Source: Sipunculus nudus (taxonomy: Eukaryota > Annelida > Sipuncula > Golfingiida > Sipunculidae). From it: a DNA stretch of 64,000 nt. Position numbers and translations under genes: made by a program. The first letter of the stretch is position 1. Each line of letters begins with the position of its first letter. Shown here piece by piece: positions 1 through 11,649 of this stretch. The stretch covers positions 7,319,464-7,383,463 of the forward strand of contig CM049320.1 in NCBI GenBank assembly GCA_026874595.1, in the 5' to 3' direction. The notes below the pieces were generated by a model. The model was not told the origin of the DNA, ran no database searches, and saw nothing but the letters and a program-made list of their open reading frames with translations.

Positions 1-2740
1 TTTTAGCTGCAATGAAGAAACCATTTTCAGCGCAGGTGTTACAGTTTGTTTGGTGTATGTATATGCTCTCTTTTCGTACCATGTTATTCTAAAAGGATTT
101 CCTGAGCCATTGTTACCTTGATAAAAAGAAAGAAGCTAATGACTTGTTTCCTGCTGTACACGAGTTGCAGCTCATCCTTATAGCCAATTTTAATTTTCAT
201 AGACTTTTAACTGTTCAAAGAGGAATGCTTTCACTGGATAATCTGTCAGTCTTAATTAAGAATCTAACAAAAATCAGATCCATACATATTATGGTTAAAT
301 GTTTCCGTATCTATGAAAGTTGTAGAACCATTCATCTAACAGAAGTCGAACATAGTCGAATGTAGAAGAAAATGAGCATCCCAGCTAAATTTGTTTAAAA
401 TGTTGTTATATGGAGATATAAACTTAAAACTTTGAGGCATGTTATTTTTTGTCATTTTGATAGAAATTTCAATTTGAACAGTTTTTTTTATACATACTTA
501 AATCTGACTCAAAACTGCATCTGGTAATTAGGCGCAGTCAATTTACATCTACCCTCTATCAATCTACACTAGACCATTCGAGGTATTTGTAGTACACTGT
601 TAACCACTAGGCCTAGAGTAATACACCTAAGCTCCCATACCATTACTAATAACATGTGTTTCTATTAAATCTTTAAACAATCTGGCCTCTTTTCAAAGAG
701 TAAACTAAATTCCAATATACTTGCAAAAATGACCTGATCAGTCCCGAATAAGAATCTGCATACCAAATGTCCTTTTCTGGTCATAGATTAAAACATAGAC
801 CTATACGGTCAATTGTTGCTGAGATATTGCTGAACACGTATGAAACCAAATTTTACTATAGCATCTAGCATTATGGCTGGAGCCTACCATGGCTCGGGTT
901 ATGGACTCCCATATATTTTGTTCAATGTCAACACTCGTGGGGAAAAACCGTCAAATCCAACTGCAAACACAAGTATTTTTCTCTATGTATAATGGCTAAT
1001 ACTGGTAATTGCGTTGACAGACAAGAAAGAACTATTTCGAAACGATGCCAATTGTGTCCTAAGGGGATTTTTTCTACATTGTCTTGTTTTTGCGAAAGAT
1101 CTATCACAGCGGCACAGTCCAGAGTTAATCCGTCCCTCCGACGTGTGGGGTGGATCACTACTAGAACAAGATCAAGAAATATCCTAGTTATCACTTGGTC
1201 AATTGATGCCAGTTGACTCATTATAACTTTGTGGCATTTCAGTGAAATTTCTGATACCTTTACACCATTCAATTTCTTCTCTCCTGTGGAAGACTACACG
1301 GATCTTGCGTTTATATCCAGGTTATTATTCGTTACATTTTGGATAATTTAGACTGTTCCGCCTGTCTACAACTTCACATTTATGTTGTCTTCCAATTACG
1401 ATTAAACGACACTGACAAAAAAGGATTAACTTGACCTCTACAGTTGGGCTTGGTGGTGTATCGGTCATACGATTGCGCGGCTTTATTGTTAATCAATGTT
1501 ATTTTATTTGAGTACAAAAGCTCTGCACCATAAAGTAAGCCTACACCTATCATCAGAATGTGCTTTTAAAGGACCATCTTCCTGGTTAATGTTTGGAGTT
1601 GTGCTGTTGTAGAAAATATTTTATACCTCAAACGACAGTACCTGTTGAAACGGTAAAGTTTAGTTATTGATACGCCGGCAGTCTTTCTGTGAAAGCTTTG
1701 TTTGGTTGTTATTTTTTAGTGGTAAAATCTGAATATTTAGTGAACCGTCGCATGCATGTTCAAACATTATCATGCAGTTGGTTGTGTTGTCGGAGTTTGT
1801 GGTCAGGGAGGTGAATGGATCATCAAAGTTGGTCATTGATGTAAATGTAAAATCTTTTGATGAAATAAGATTTTCGGTACAAAACAGTTTCTTTCAGAAG
1901 AATTAAGAAATACTAAATGAGGCGAATTACACTATTCGTATATTCTGTGTATTTTCATCATTTAACAAGGATATTCTGTTGACATCACCCCAGTTTCTTT
2001 TCTTTAAGCTTTAAATGTAAACGCCGGATGAGATGAACATACTGGTTGTAGTGTGGAGTAGTAGAGTGAGCCCATGGATATAATAGGGCATTGTCAAAAT
2101 ACACGATGATCTGATGTCATTATGTTGGGAATCCATCAGTTCACGCACATTTTATGCGCAAAAATTGTACCTTTTAGCATATTTAGCACTTAAGAATTTT
2201 CGATTAATGCACAAGGGTGTTAGTTGTTACTTTTAGGTAAAGACTGATATTATGATGAGTGAAACCTTTTCGTTTAGCCCTTCAATAAGGGCCGTATGCT
2301 GTAGTTCCGTAGGCGAAAAAAAAATATAGTTGGTGGTTTAACTGCATGGCACCCTTAATCCATATCGGATATAATAAGTCTGGGTTAAATCCGCGGACTG
2401 TGTGCAAAATAGTTGAGATTCTGAGGGATAGTCTTAAGGTGGACTAACTTCAAAGCAAACACAATATCAGCCAAACCTTTCCCTATTAGAATATCCTAAA
2501 GCAATTATAAACTTCAAAACCAAGAAAAAGATATACCGGTGTTGAAAGTATAAACACTCGCATCTTGCCGGTTAGGTTTTACGATGGGGAATAATAACAC
2601 TATGTTTTACAAGGACAACAGCATTATTATTGCCAAGATATAAGGTGTGCCTATTTTAGTTTATTTTCAAAACAACATTTAAAGATAAGATTTATTCTAA
2701 TCATACAAAAACCTGGCTGAATAACTTAGACGTAGAAATG
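1..2740. repeat. Fucosyltransferase-unit flanking modules, no gene
   Basis: No gene is supportable here. Positions 1-430 are an inverted copy of roughly 36,130-36,480, sequence that lies downstream of the intact fucosyltransferase gene. Positions 480-1,830 match 33,380-34,790 and 42,000-43,380 in direct orientation. Positions 1,830-2,740 recur only in copy B (43,380-44,290). Short open frames here are in non-coding repeat sequence and show no recognisable domain. Confidence 0.7.
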
Positions 2741-3800
2741 CTGTTCTTTAAGAATGATATAAAGGGATAATTGGTATTAATGAGCAGCATTCTCTGTTGA
2801 TAGTAACGATTGATAAACAGTGATAAACAAAATATGAATAATTATCACTGCCAAATTTATTATACGAGGTCAAAAAATGAGATGTTGTGATTTTGCAGCA
2901 TTGAAGTTGCAGACCAAAAGAAGCGCTACAAGTAGATACAGACCAGGACAGGTCTTGCAATGGATATGGACCAGAACAAGATTGGCCGATAGGCTTTTAA
3001 AGGTAGGAAATGTCGAATATTTTATGAACATATAACAAAACCTGAGCAGAATATTGCCTGTAATCTAAATGTAAAGAGTGTCAGGATTTATCTGACATCT
3101 TAAATAAATGTTAACAGGAAATGGATTGATAAATATTGTGTAATTTAATGCTATACACAAATATTTTCAAAAATACCATTCCATACATATAATTTATTGT
3201 GTTTCGTTTACTTAACTAATCTGTCGAATGATACATTATCAAAACCTAAACATTTAAATACCCAGAAAATTCCAAATTTGGAAATACCCGAGACTGGGGA
3301 ATAAAAAGATGGAGAGCTGAGGAGTAAACTATATTAATTTTATTAGTCTGCTTCAGCCTACCAGGAACCAAACGTATCGACAATTAAAGTCAGTCGAAAA
3401 CTGCTACTGTCGCCTGTGCTGCTGTCCAGGCTAATGAATTTTGTATCTAACATTAAAGAGAAATTGATAGATGTTAATGACTGCGCTTGAATACCAGATG
3501 CAGTTTGGAGTCAGGTTTTAATTATTTATAAATAAAACTCTGTTCAAAATTCAAAAAAGAAATTTCTATTAAAATGTTAAATGAAAATAACATGTAAAAT
3601 AATAAAACAAAAGCATTAACGTTTAAAAAAAAGAAACACAATTATCTACAAAATAATTGTGTTACATTGTGTCATTCATCCAAGTAAGGTGCATATTTAA
3701 CATATGAAAAAAAAATCTTAAGCTTAAAATAAAATAAATTTTACTACCAACATTCAACATAAATAATCTTTTACACATACACATATAACAAGAAGTTCAA
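2740..3800. repeat. 0.8-1 kb module repeated five times in the window
   Basis: The module starts near a short stretch reading TTCTTTAAGAATGATATAAA and includes the recognisable phrase about TTTTGCAGCA-TTGAAGTTGC. Copies lie at 2,740-3,600, 23,440-24,110, 34,795-35,600, 44,290-45,150 and 45,357-46,150. Three copies lie a few hundred bases to about 1.2 kb downstream of a minus-strand fucosyltransferase copy, so the module is part of the duplicated unit. No coding potential is recognised. Confidence 0.75.
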
Positions 3801-5195
3801 TGCTATATATTATATCTTTTATCTAAATGGTTCTCTCTCTTGAGGCAAAATTTAAGGAACCTCTTACAGTAGTGAATAACAAAATAATGCATAATGCCAA
3901 ATAAGAAAAAAGTACGCATGTGAGTAGTGGTAGAGGGTCCACACTCTACTGATTTTATATCCATAAATCATATCTGTTATACAGTGTGTTTTATATTTAA
4001 GTCGGGGCCCAGACGATCGGAGAAAAGTTCCACCTATTTCAGATGAAATGCTAATACTGACATATTTGATCAGATAAAAAAGTAGGTAGGGTCTTGCAAG
4101 TAGTTTTGGGGACCGCACGATTAGAAGCCGTATATCTTGTATATATATGTATTTGATAGTGGAAAGTAACGGTTATATATGATGCATATTTAACTAGCCC
4201 GGAGACACGCAGCGCCCGGGAATAGGTAACAAGGTCAGAGGGATGAAACATGCTCCGGGACTTCCGTGATACAGAGGAGCCACTCACAGGAGCGTGACGT
4301 TTAGTTACCTACGACGTGGTAGGTAACAACGGGGTTGTTTTAAGGCCACCTGGCATAATAGCTAGAGCCAACCCGGTAGTTTGCAAGGTTTTCCTAGACC
4401 CGTACACAGGCAGTTAAGCACAGTGCGCATGCTCGTGGTAAAACTAATGTTGCCAATAAAGATCTGACACAGACGACAATACACTCGGTTTTACTGTTTG
4501 CAAACCTGCTGGAATACCCGCTGCTGAGTTCCATGATCACAGCGTAAACTTGCTGCAGTATGACCCTTAACATTTATGTTATCCATGCTGTATAAATATT
4601 CCTGGTATATCACCCACCCGTTCTTGCGGCTGGATTTTCAATCGGAACCAGAGTTGTTCTGATAAATTACACTGGGAAATTCCCCTTGCGAAATAATATC
4701 ACATTCTACAGGACTTTTTTTGGGGGGGGGGGGAGACCCCATTAGGACATGGCATCGTTACAGACAGCAAAAGACCTGAGACGTTATCATAGAGGAGTTG
4801 TCTGACCACAAATAAGTGCCACAACGAGTTTCTTACATTTAAAATTTGAGATTTAACAAATACAATAGTTTCTATGTCGATAAAACTAACCGAGCGTGTT
4901 CAACAATAGATATCGATATTCTAATGGAAAAGGTCCATAGAGTTTCATAAAATAATTGAATAAGGACCATGCATTTTGATTACTACTATTGTATTCTTTC
5001 TTGTGTAGGAACTAGTCCGCTTTAGTTTGCATGGTTTTTGGTTGAGACGCTGCGATAGAACCTTTGTGTGATCATGTTAAATGCCTCAGGATATATGGAA
5101 GATACGGAAATGACCCCCTTGAGGCATATTTGTCACCGTTCTTGACAAATCAAAACAAATATCGGGTATTTACGAGGCGTGCCCACAGACTTCGG
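3800..5195. other. Intergenic segment, shared with copy B, no gene seen
   Basis: This matches 51,986-53,935 of copy B apart from an indel of about 570 bp at 4,313-4,327. It holds a G12 tract at 4,722-4,733 that is only six G in copy B. A perfect inverted repeat of 9+9 bases lies at 4,304-4,327. No gene is recognised. Confidence 0.6.
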
Positions 5196-5851
5196 GTTAG
5201 TTCTACCAACGTGCAGAAGAGGATTGGGGGGGGGGGGGGGGGGGGGGTTCTTGAGGGTCTGTAACCCCCCCCCCTTTTTTTTCATCAGAACCATCAGAAG
5301 GGTTTCAGACAAAATTTTGCGGCCTGGATCCACCCCCCCCCCCCGCCACTTTCCGGACCTGCAGACCTTTATTTAGGTTTATCATTAGTCCTCCTGGGTA
5401 GGACCCCCCTTTTGGATCCGCCTCTGAGTGAATTGTAAAATAGATACTCATATAAACATATGTGATTACAAATGTATGTAATGTCGATTGAAACACGTCT
5501 CCCCTGCTAAAGATAAACTGAGCGCTGACTGGTGCGTGTACAAGTATACAGGGCGTACGTGTTTAAAAAGAAATGTTCCAATACGTGCCCGTGTTTAAAC
5601 TTACGATTTCGCCGTGAAATGTAGTTCCGGTAGTTGACGGGTAGGTCACCCCTTGACAAAGCCATAAACTCTCACCATGTGGTTTATCGATACGGAATTA
5701 TTTTTGCGGCATAGCCCCTTCCTCCCCATGAGCCCTTGCGTCAACGGCGTGTGTTGACACAAATGGTCATTATCTTCGTGTCGCTCGGCCGAGTCGGCCG
5801 TCTTTAGATCCAACGAAGCGACTCACCGCCCAGCTGTCTGTCTCAGCTCTA
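5196..5851. other. Copy-A-specific block with long G and C homopolymers
   Basis: This block is absent from copy B, where CTTCGGGT at 53,927-53,934 runs straight into the sequence that follows CTTCCGGGT near 5,859. It contains G22 (5,226-5,247), C10 (5,265-5,274), T8 and C12 (5,333-5,344). The near-identical edge octamers fit a microhomology-mediated deletion in B, or an insertion in A. No coding function is recognised; the glycine- and proline-rich open frames here are translations of the homopolymers. Confidence 0.6.
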
Positions 5852-5907
5852 CTTCCGGGTCACAACGGTTATTGACATGGGTTACTGTAAGTAGGAACTT
5901 ATTCACT

Positions 5908-7780
5908 ATGTACAGACGCCAAGAGAACTCAGGTGATAGGTCCTGTTCCACATGTGCGGCTCCCTTGCCAGACTGGGACCACCATTTCTGTTGTCCGGTA
6001 TGCCATCGGCGATTGTGGCGGCCCGTCCATCCCTTCCCCACTTTGCCTGGACTGGGTTCGGCGGGAATGGAAAAGTTACGATGCTTTTTTCAATCTAGAA
6101 ATTTCCCAGTCCGCTCCCGTAAGTAGAAAGATAAAACTCCGAGTTGAAGGGGGGGGGGGGGGAGGGCAAAAAAGAGCCTAGTAACACAGAAACCTACCTC
6201 TGAGAGTGGGTACTTTAAGGGGTCCCCCGCGGGCAAGAGTGCTACCGTCTTAGCCCCATCACCAGATCCCTGAAGTACCACCTCTAAATCTGGAGAAGAT
6301 TAGTTCCTCGTCCCTTTCAGAGATGTCTAAAATGCCCGTTCTTTCACCGGAGATCCGTCTCAAACGAAACGGCGGTGGAGGATCTGGTTTCACGAGACTC
6401 TTTAAAGTCTCTCAGTGCCTCTGTCTCGGGGGAGTTTATGACGGAACAGCGCCTAACCATGAGTCAGGCTACTGTGGCCGCCACCTCCCAGACATCTATT
6501 TCAGGTGGCGTTTCAGGTTAGCGCACGACTGAACAACCGATCCTTGCACTGGAATCGGAGGCGTCGAGTCGGCCCTCATCAGAGGCGGCTTTTACGACCC
6601 AGCTACTCACTGGGACGCGACCTACGGCTTCTCAACCCACTACACAGGGTAGGACGTGGCCCGCTCCTGATTCCGCGCCTCGGGACCAAAAGAAGCACTT
6701 GACCGGTGCCTCCGGAAGTTCTCCCATTGACCAAGAGGAGGGGAACTTCCGGAAGTGATTTTAGGTTCCCGGATGAGGCCGACGGGCGGAAAGAACCGGA
6801 GGATATTCGTGCTCAGGCACGCAGAGAGAAGGTGTTATTTTCTCAGACCAAAGCGGATTAGTTATCCTTTATGTCCGAGGATCCGGCTACACCTCAGAAC
6901 CCCCGAAGCCAGGGGGGTTTTGTTTTGCCATACGGGGCGTCCGTGGCCCGGGTTTGCTTCCCGTGTATGGAGTTTGGCCCGGCCACATCGGACTTCTTGG
7001 ACTTTCACAGACGGTTGGTCCTAGGGGTGGTGTCGGCCTCGACTTGAAAAGAAACGAATCCTGCCCCCCCCCCCCAGGTTTGGGCTGTTGGTCAGCTGTG
7101 GTCCCCGTGCCAGAATACAATAAATAGGCGGACTAATTTACCGAAGCTGACGCCGTACCCGTCCTACGAGCCGGTGAGGCGATGATTCACGACTCGTTGG
7201 CGGACCAGCCTTTCGGGGACGGTACTCCGCTTACAACCCCGCAGGTCAAGGCGTCAGACGCCTCGATTGCTGATCTTGAGACCTTTGGCCGTTACGCCAC
7301 AGGTCTCTTAAACGATGCGCAGGTTCTTTTTGCCTGTTGTCGTATGATCCAGCGCAGGAAACTGTTAAGGGAGCCGTCCAAAGCCACCTGCCTAACCTCC
7401 AGGAGCTTCATTTAACATTCTGGAGGTTAGTGCAGAATATTGTCTTGCACCGACAGGAGGCGGCGTTACGCTGTTCAGAACGCCAGACGCTACATTTGCA
7501 TGCAAAGGAGCTCCAAGAGCTATATGCTCGGCCCTTAACGGGGTCTTCGGCGGTCATTGAAAGGAGGGCGGAGCGAGGCGAAAGTTGCCCCGCAGTCCCA
7601 GCATAGTTCGGATCTGGCGCCGTTCCGCAGGCCTGCTAAGAGGTCGGCTACTCCGGACCGCCCTCGTTCTCCTCCTCGAGAGACTCCGCGTATGCGAGAT
7701 CAGAGTGAGTCACGCAATCGTCAGCCCTTTCGTCCGAGATGCGCCAGGGATTGGGGTCGTAACCCTAAACCCCAGGCTTG
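5908..7780 (+). pseudogene. DIRS-like retrotransposon ORF1 (gag-like), frameshifted remnant
   Basis: A chain of plus-strand open frames reads as one decayed protein. It has an N-terminal zinc-finger-like cluster near 5,941-6,000 (C-x2-C, then D-W-D-H-H, then C-C-P-V-C), a Ser/Thr/Pro-rich middle (about 6,500-6,750), and a helical segment around 7,182-7,415 with an Asp-Ser-Leu-Ala-Asp start. A His-Arg-Gln-Glu-Ala segment follows near 7,450, and the tail at 7,600-7,780 is rich in Arg, Ser and Pro. A C-x2-C/D-H/C-x2-C cluster followed by an RS-rich tail is what I recall of DIRS-type ORF1 proteins; no search was possible. Frame changes occur near 6,120, 6,400, 6,760 and 7,100. No DIRS reverse transcriptase or tyrosine recombinase follows; the sequence changes abruptly to a Ty3 LTR at 7,943. 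GC content is clearly higher than in the flanks. It could be another retroelement gag. Confidence 0.45.
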
Positions 7781-7942
7781 ACGCTAGGCCGATCGGCGGT
7801 CGGCTCCGCTTTTTTCTGCAGGGGTGGCATTAAATCACACGCAATCGTTTTTTTTTACGCACTTTTCATCACGGGTTCTTTACAAAGTTCGCACCCAGCC
7901 CCCCCCCCCCCGCACCACGGGGCCTCGGAATTGTACAGCAAA

Positions 7943-9774
7943 CTAGTTAAATGTGTAAATACTATTGATTATGGCAAGTTTTTAATTTGGTGCGAGTTTG
8001 TCAAGTTAGTGCAGATTTCACGCTTTACAAGTTGTTCATGTGCAAAAATCATAGTTCATGTCCACCCCACCCCCTAATATTGATCTGAGACTGATCAGGC
8101 TTGAAGTAGAAGCTGTAAACATCAATTACTTGTCTTCATGATCACATATTTATTATGATATTCTCTTAATAATATAGAGAGGTATTATATGTGTTTGGGT
8201 AATGGTACATGCCCAGGGATATTTATTGCTGATGGAGAGTAATAGATATATCAAGAGTCAGTTGACAGGCCATACTCTATGTTGGTACCAATATACATAA
8301 ATTTGGAATAGGCTAGTGTTTAAAGATCCAGGTCTTCTATTATGCCATTGGATTTATGTTCAACTGAGTAATTTTTATAAAACAGTATTGAGACAGAGGC
8401 TCAGCATATTCAGAATTTATCAGGAATAGGTACTCAGCTATTTTATATAAAGCCATAGTTTGTGAGATAGTTAAATCCTTACCCAAATTCAAGTGGGAAA
8501 CAGGGTCCATGAACACTGTCATTTGGTTAAGTTAGAAAGCCGTTTTAGTGACACCCATCTGTTGATTGATGACAGTAACTTTTAATGTAAATTTGCACAT
8601 TTGTATTTGCCAGAATTAAAAGAGGATTGTGTAAGGCAAGTAGTAATCTGGAGGTTAATTTTTATATTTCATTATTGGTGTAACAACATATTTTGGACTT
8701 GAACTTTACACTTGCAATGAAAATAATCTGAACATCATTGAAATATTTTTTGTGTTGTAAGTGCTGCCACCTGTCGGAGGTTAGGAAAACTAAAAAGTTA
8801 TTTGAGAGATCAGGTTCAAGCTCTATGCATATGAATGACAGACAGTGTTAGAGAGAAATAAATCATTGGACATACATGATTAGTGATAATATTTAATTCT
8901 ATCAATATTATGATAAAGATGTTTGTTTTATCATAGACATCCTAACAGTACTCATTGAATTAAGCTGATATGTTTATGTTTAAAAATAACTCAGGACCAG
9001 ATTTTATTGTTAGCAGGCATTATGTGAGCACTTACATTGTAAATAGCATTTATTTCACAGGTTGTCAGATGGAAAATCAGTATATTTACGGATTAGTCAG
9101 ATTGTTAACATATGTTTAAATATATGACCATTTATTTCTAAAAGTAAATGTAGATCACTTGCTTGTGCATGAAGTTGGTAAACAGGATCAATCGATTACT
9201 TATGGAAAACCTTGTGCTATATAATTTAAATGCAGTTGACATGATAGTATAGTTAATGATGACACATATTAAACACAAGTTTCCGAGGGTGTTAGGTTCG
9301 AATCCAGAACAGTATGTCCATGTTTACATAGAAGATGATGACCCTTAAATTGGAAATGTAACATGTAAACCCAGATCAGCTTATGATGATATATGTTAAA
9401 TTCAGTTCGTGAATATTTATTATATGAGACTACTGTTTATTTCTTATTATGATATGATGACTTAACAGGCTATCATGGTGATATTGAAATGTATCAACAA
9501 CATTGCATAGAGATTAGACTGAATATTGCTATGAGAGACTTTGAGTATAGGTTTGAGTTTAAAGGCCAATATTGTCGGACTCGTAGGTACACGGCATTTA
9601 TTATGCTAGTAAATGATATTTGAGGGAGGCATACATGTGACGATGTATTTGTACTTGAAGAATAAAGATGATGTTTCGGTTCTCACTCGATGAAGACATC
9701 GTGTTTACTATTCTTTCCTGTGTTTTTCAGGAGAGACATCTGTCTACCCAGGTCCCCTGTTCGGACCTGTAACA
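7943..9774 (+). repeat. 5' LTR of Ty3/Gypsy element A, truncated at its left end
   Basis: This is a direct repeat of 14,778-16,616. The right end is the typical TGTAACA, followed after six bases by a primer binding site. The 3' LTR starts with TGTGACAT at 14,235, so this 5' LTR lacks about 540 bp on its left, including the likely promoter part. The missing part is replaced by the end of the DIRS-like segment. The left boundary is identical in copy B (56,002), so the truncation predates the segmental duplication. Confidence 0.75.
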
Positions 9775-9780
9775 GATTTC

Positions 9781-9798
9781 TGGGGGCTCGTCCGGGAT
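9781..9798 (+). other. Retrotransposon primer binding site, tRNA-Pro type
   Basis: TGGGGGCTCGTCCGGGAT lies six bases after the LTR end (TGTAACA at 9,768-9,774). This is the well-known 18-base sequence complementary to the 3' end of tRNA-Pro, used to prime minus-strand DNA synthesis in several retroviruses and LTR retrotransposons. It fixes the LTR end and the element's plus orientation. The same 18 bases occur in copy B at 57,829-57,846. Confidence 0.92.
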
Positions 9799-9849
9799 CA
9801 ATGCCTACAGGCACCGAGGCATTAGTCCAGTGATTTCCGAACCAAGCAT

Positions 9850-10181
9850 CAGTGTGAGACAGAGCCAGCTCTCCATGTTCATCATGGAAATTTAGTGAGC
9901 GGAAGAACATTGTGTGGCAGATCCGCAAGACCTTGCTTCGAATGAATTGCTTCGCTGCGAATGGGGAAGCCATACCCTATGATTGTTTGGTAGAAGTGAC
10001 ATTGAATCTGCCCGGTAATAATGATCCAGAGTTAGCCATACAAGTCCCATTCCTTGTGAGCCAAGTGAACCTTGATCGACCTATCCTTAGGTTTAATGTC
10101 ATTCAGGAACTTGTCAAGTGTCAGAAAAGAGGAGCCCAAGTGTTGACAACATTAGGAGACCTACTTAGTACGGCTATGTAA
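9850..10181 (+). pseudogene. Retropepsin remnant without its active site
   Basis: The translated frame (about 9,912-10,181) contains the phrase Ala-Ala-Asn-Gly followed by an acidic strand, then Val-Pro-Phe-Leu-Val and a Phe-Asn-Val-Ile-Gln-Glu-Leu segment. These match the second half of Ty3-type aspartic proteases. No Asp-Thr/Ser-Gly catalytic motif is seen upstream, and there is no room for one plus gag before the primer binding site. The frame ends in a stop at 10,179-10,181 that copy B shares. It cannot encode an active protease. Confidence 0.7.
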
Positions 10182-10194
10182 TACTGAGAGTGAG

Positions 10195-11640
10195 AAAGCT
10201 CGTTCAATCGTTAAGTCTCTTGAAGCATGGGAGTCACCTGCTGGCCAAGAAGTAGTGAAAGTCGGCGTCAAGGGATTTGTGGTCCGATCCGGTCAAGTTG
10301 CTTATGTGAAGTGCAACATTCGCTCAAATCTCTTTGTGCAGGAATCTGTAGTGCTTTTTGAATCCAGTCCAGTCAGTCTACACACAAATCCCAGGCCACA
10401 CGTCAAGATCTCTGTGGGGAATCACACTCAAAATGATATGACGATTCCAGGCCAAACCATTTTGGGTCATATTCAGTTAATAGAGAAGATTTTAGACACT
10501 GATCAGAAGGATGGTCCCAAGCTAGATGTCCGAGTCAACCACGCAAGTTTAGAACATCCACGGTGTGATACTGCAGCTACAGAGCAACAGCTGTGGCACC
10601 CTCCAGTTGACATCGGCCATTTGAGTGAAGAGAAACAGGTAGTGGTGAAGCAGATGTTATATGAGGAGTCTGGTGCTTTCGCTCCCGATGATGGTGATAT
10701 CGGATGCATTCCTGAGCTTAAAATGGTCATTAACTTGAAGGACAATATCTCGTGCAGAGATCCTATGCATCGATTCCAAAGCCACTGTTTAAGGAGGTGA
10801 AAGCTCACATTCAGGATCTTCTAGTCAAAGGTTGGATAGTTAGGTCGAGATCACCATACTCTGCACCAGCTGTTTGCGTACGAAAGAAAGATGGTTCCCT
10901 ACGCCTATGCATAGACTACCGCCTCCTTAATCAAAAGACTGTGCCAGATAGACATCCGCTGCCACGCATACAGGATCTCACAGATACACTAGGTAGTTAC
11001 CAGTGGTTTCAATCCTAGACCAGGGGAAGGCGTACCACCAGGGATTCATAGCTGAAGGGTCGAGGTATATGACAGCGTTCATACCCCCTGGGGTTTATAC
11101 GAGTGGGTACGCATACCCTACGGACTCTCAAACGCCCCAGCCGCTTTCCAGAGATACATGGAGGAGATTTAAGAGTCACTCCGAGATGAGTGCTGTATTC
11201 CATATCTAGACGATATTCTTTGCTTTGCTAAAACATTCGAGGACCACGTGGGAGGGCTGAGAAGAGATCTTAGAGTTCTCCAGCAACATGGTGTGAAGCT
11301 CCGACCAGCAAAATGTGAACTGTTCAAATCTGAAATCAGATACGTTAGGCGACTTGTATCTTCTGATGGTGTCAGGATTGACCCCAAAGGCCTAGAGGCT
11401 GCCCTAGCATTGACAGAAAAGACACCGGCTACAGTTGGAGATGTCCGGAAATTGTTAGTTTTCTCAGCTATTACCGCACGTACATACAGGATTATTCGCG
11501 GATCGCAAGGCCAATCTATGAGCTTTTACAAGGGAAAGGTGATTATCCAGTCAACAGGGCCAAGAAAGGTAAAGGTGCCCAACTTCTATCAAAGACCCCT
11601 ATCCAGTGGACCACCTAACACCAGAGAACTTTAGAGAGGC
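10195..11640 (+). pseudogene. Ty3 reverse transcriptase, frameshifted
   Basis: After a linker (10,255-10,750), the RT fingers/palm start near 10,752: a KDGSLR-type strand, the CIDYRLLN motif and a PLPRI turn. A frame change near 11,010 separates these from the DQGKAYHQGF segment, and an in-frame TAA follows near 11,169. The catalytic Tyr-Leu-Asp-Asp is intact at 11,203-11,214, followed by KCELFKSE-type thumb sequence up to 11,634. The frameshifts near 10,750 and 11,010 and the stop near 11,169 also occur in copy B, so the gene was dead before duplication. Confidence 0.88.
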
Positions 11641-11649
11641 TCATAGACA

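Noticed and set aside
928-1272. 114-codon minus-strand open frame in the flank module
   Set aside because: Not conserved as an open frame in the paralogous modules at 33.8-34.2 and 42.4-42.8 kb, and no recognisable domain.
5064-5496. Glycine- and proline-rich small open frames
   Set aside because: Produced by G and C homopolymers in a block missing from the duplicate copy.
9290-9312. GGTTCGAATCC resembling a tRNA/SINE B box (also 16,138-16,150)
   Set aside because: No A box at proper spacing, no cloverleaf, and it lies inside the LTR module in several copies; one word is not enough for a tRNA or SINE.
10503-10808. 101-codon minus-strand open frame, also at 58,550-58,855
   Set aside because: Antisense shadow of the Ty3 pol linker; identity between copies only reflects the segmental duplication.
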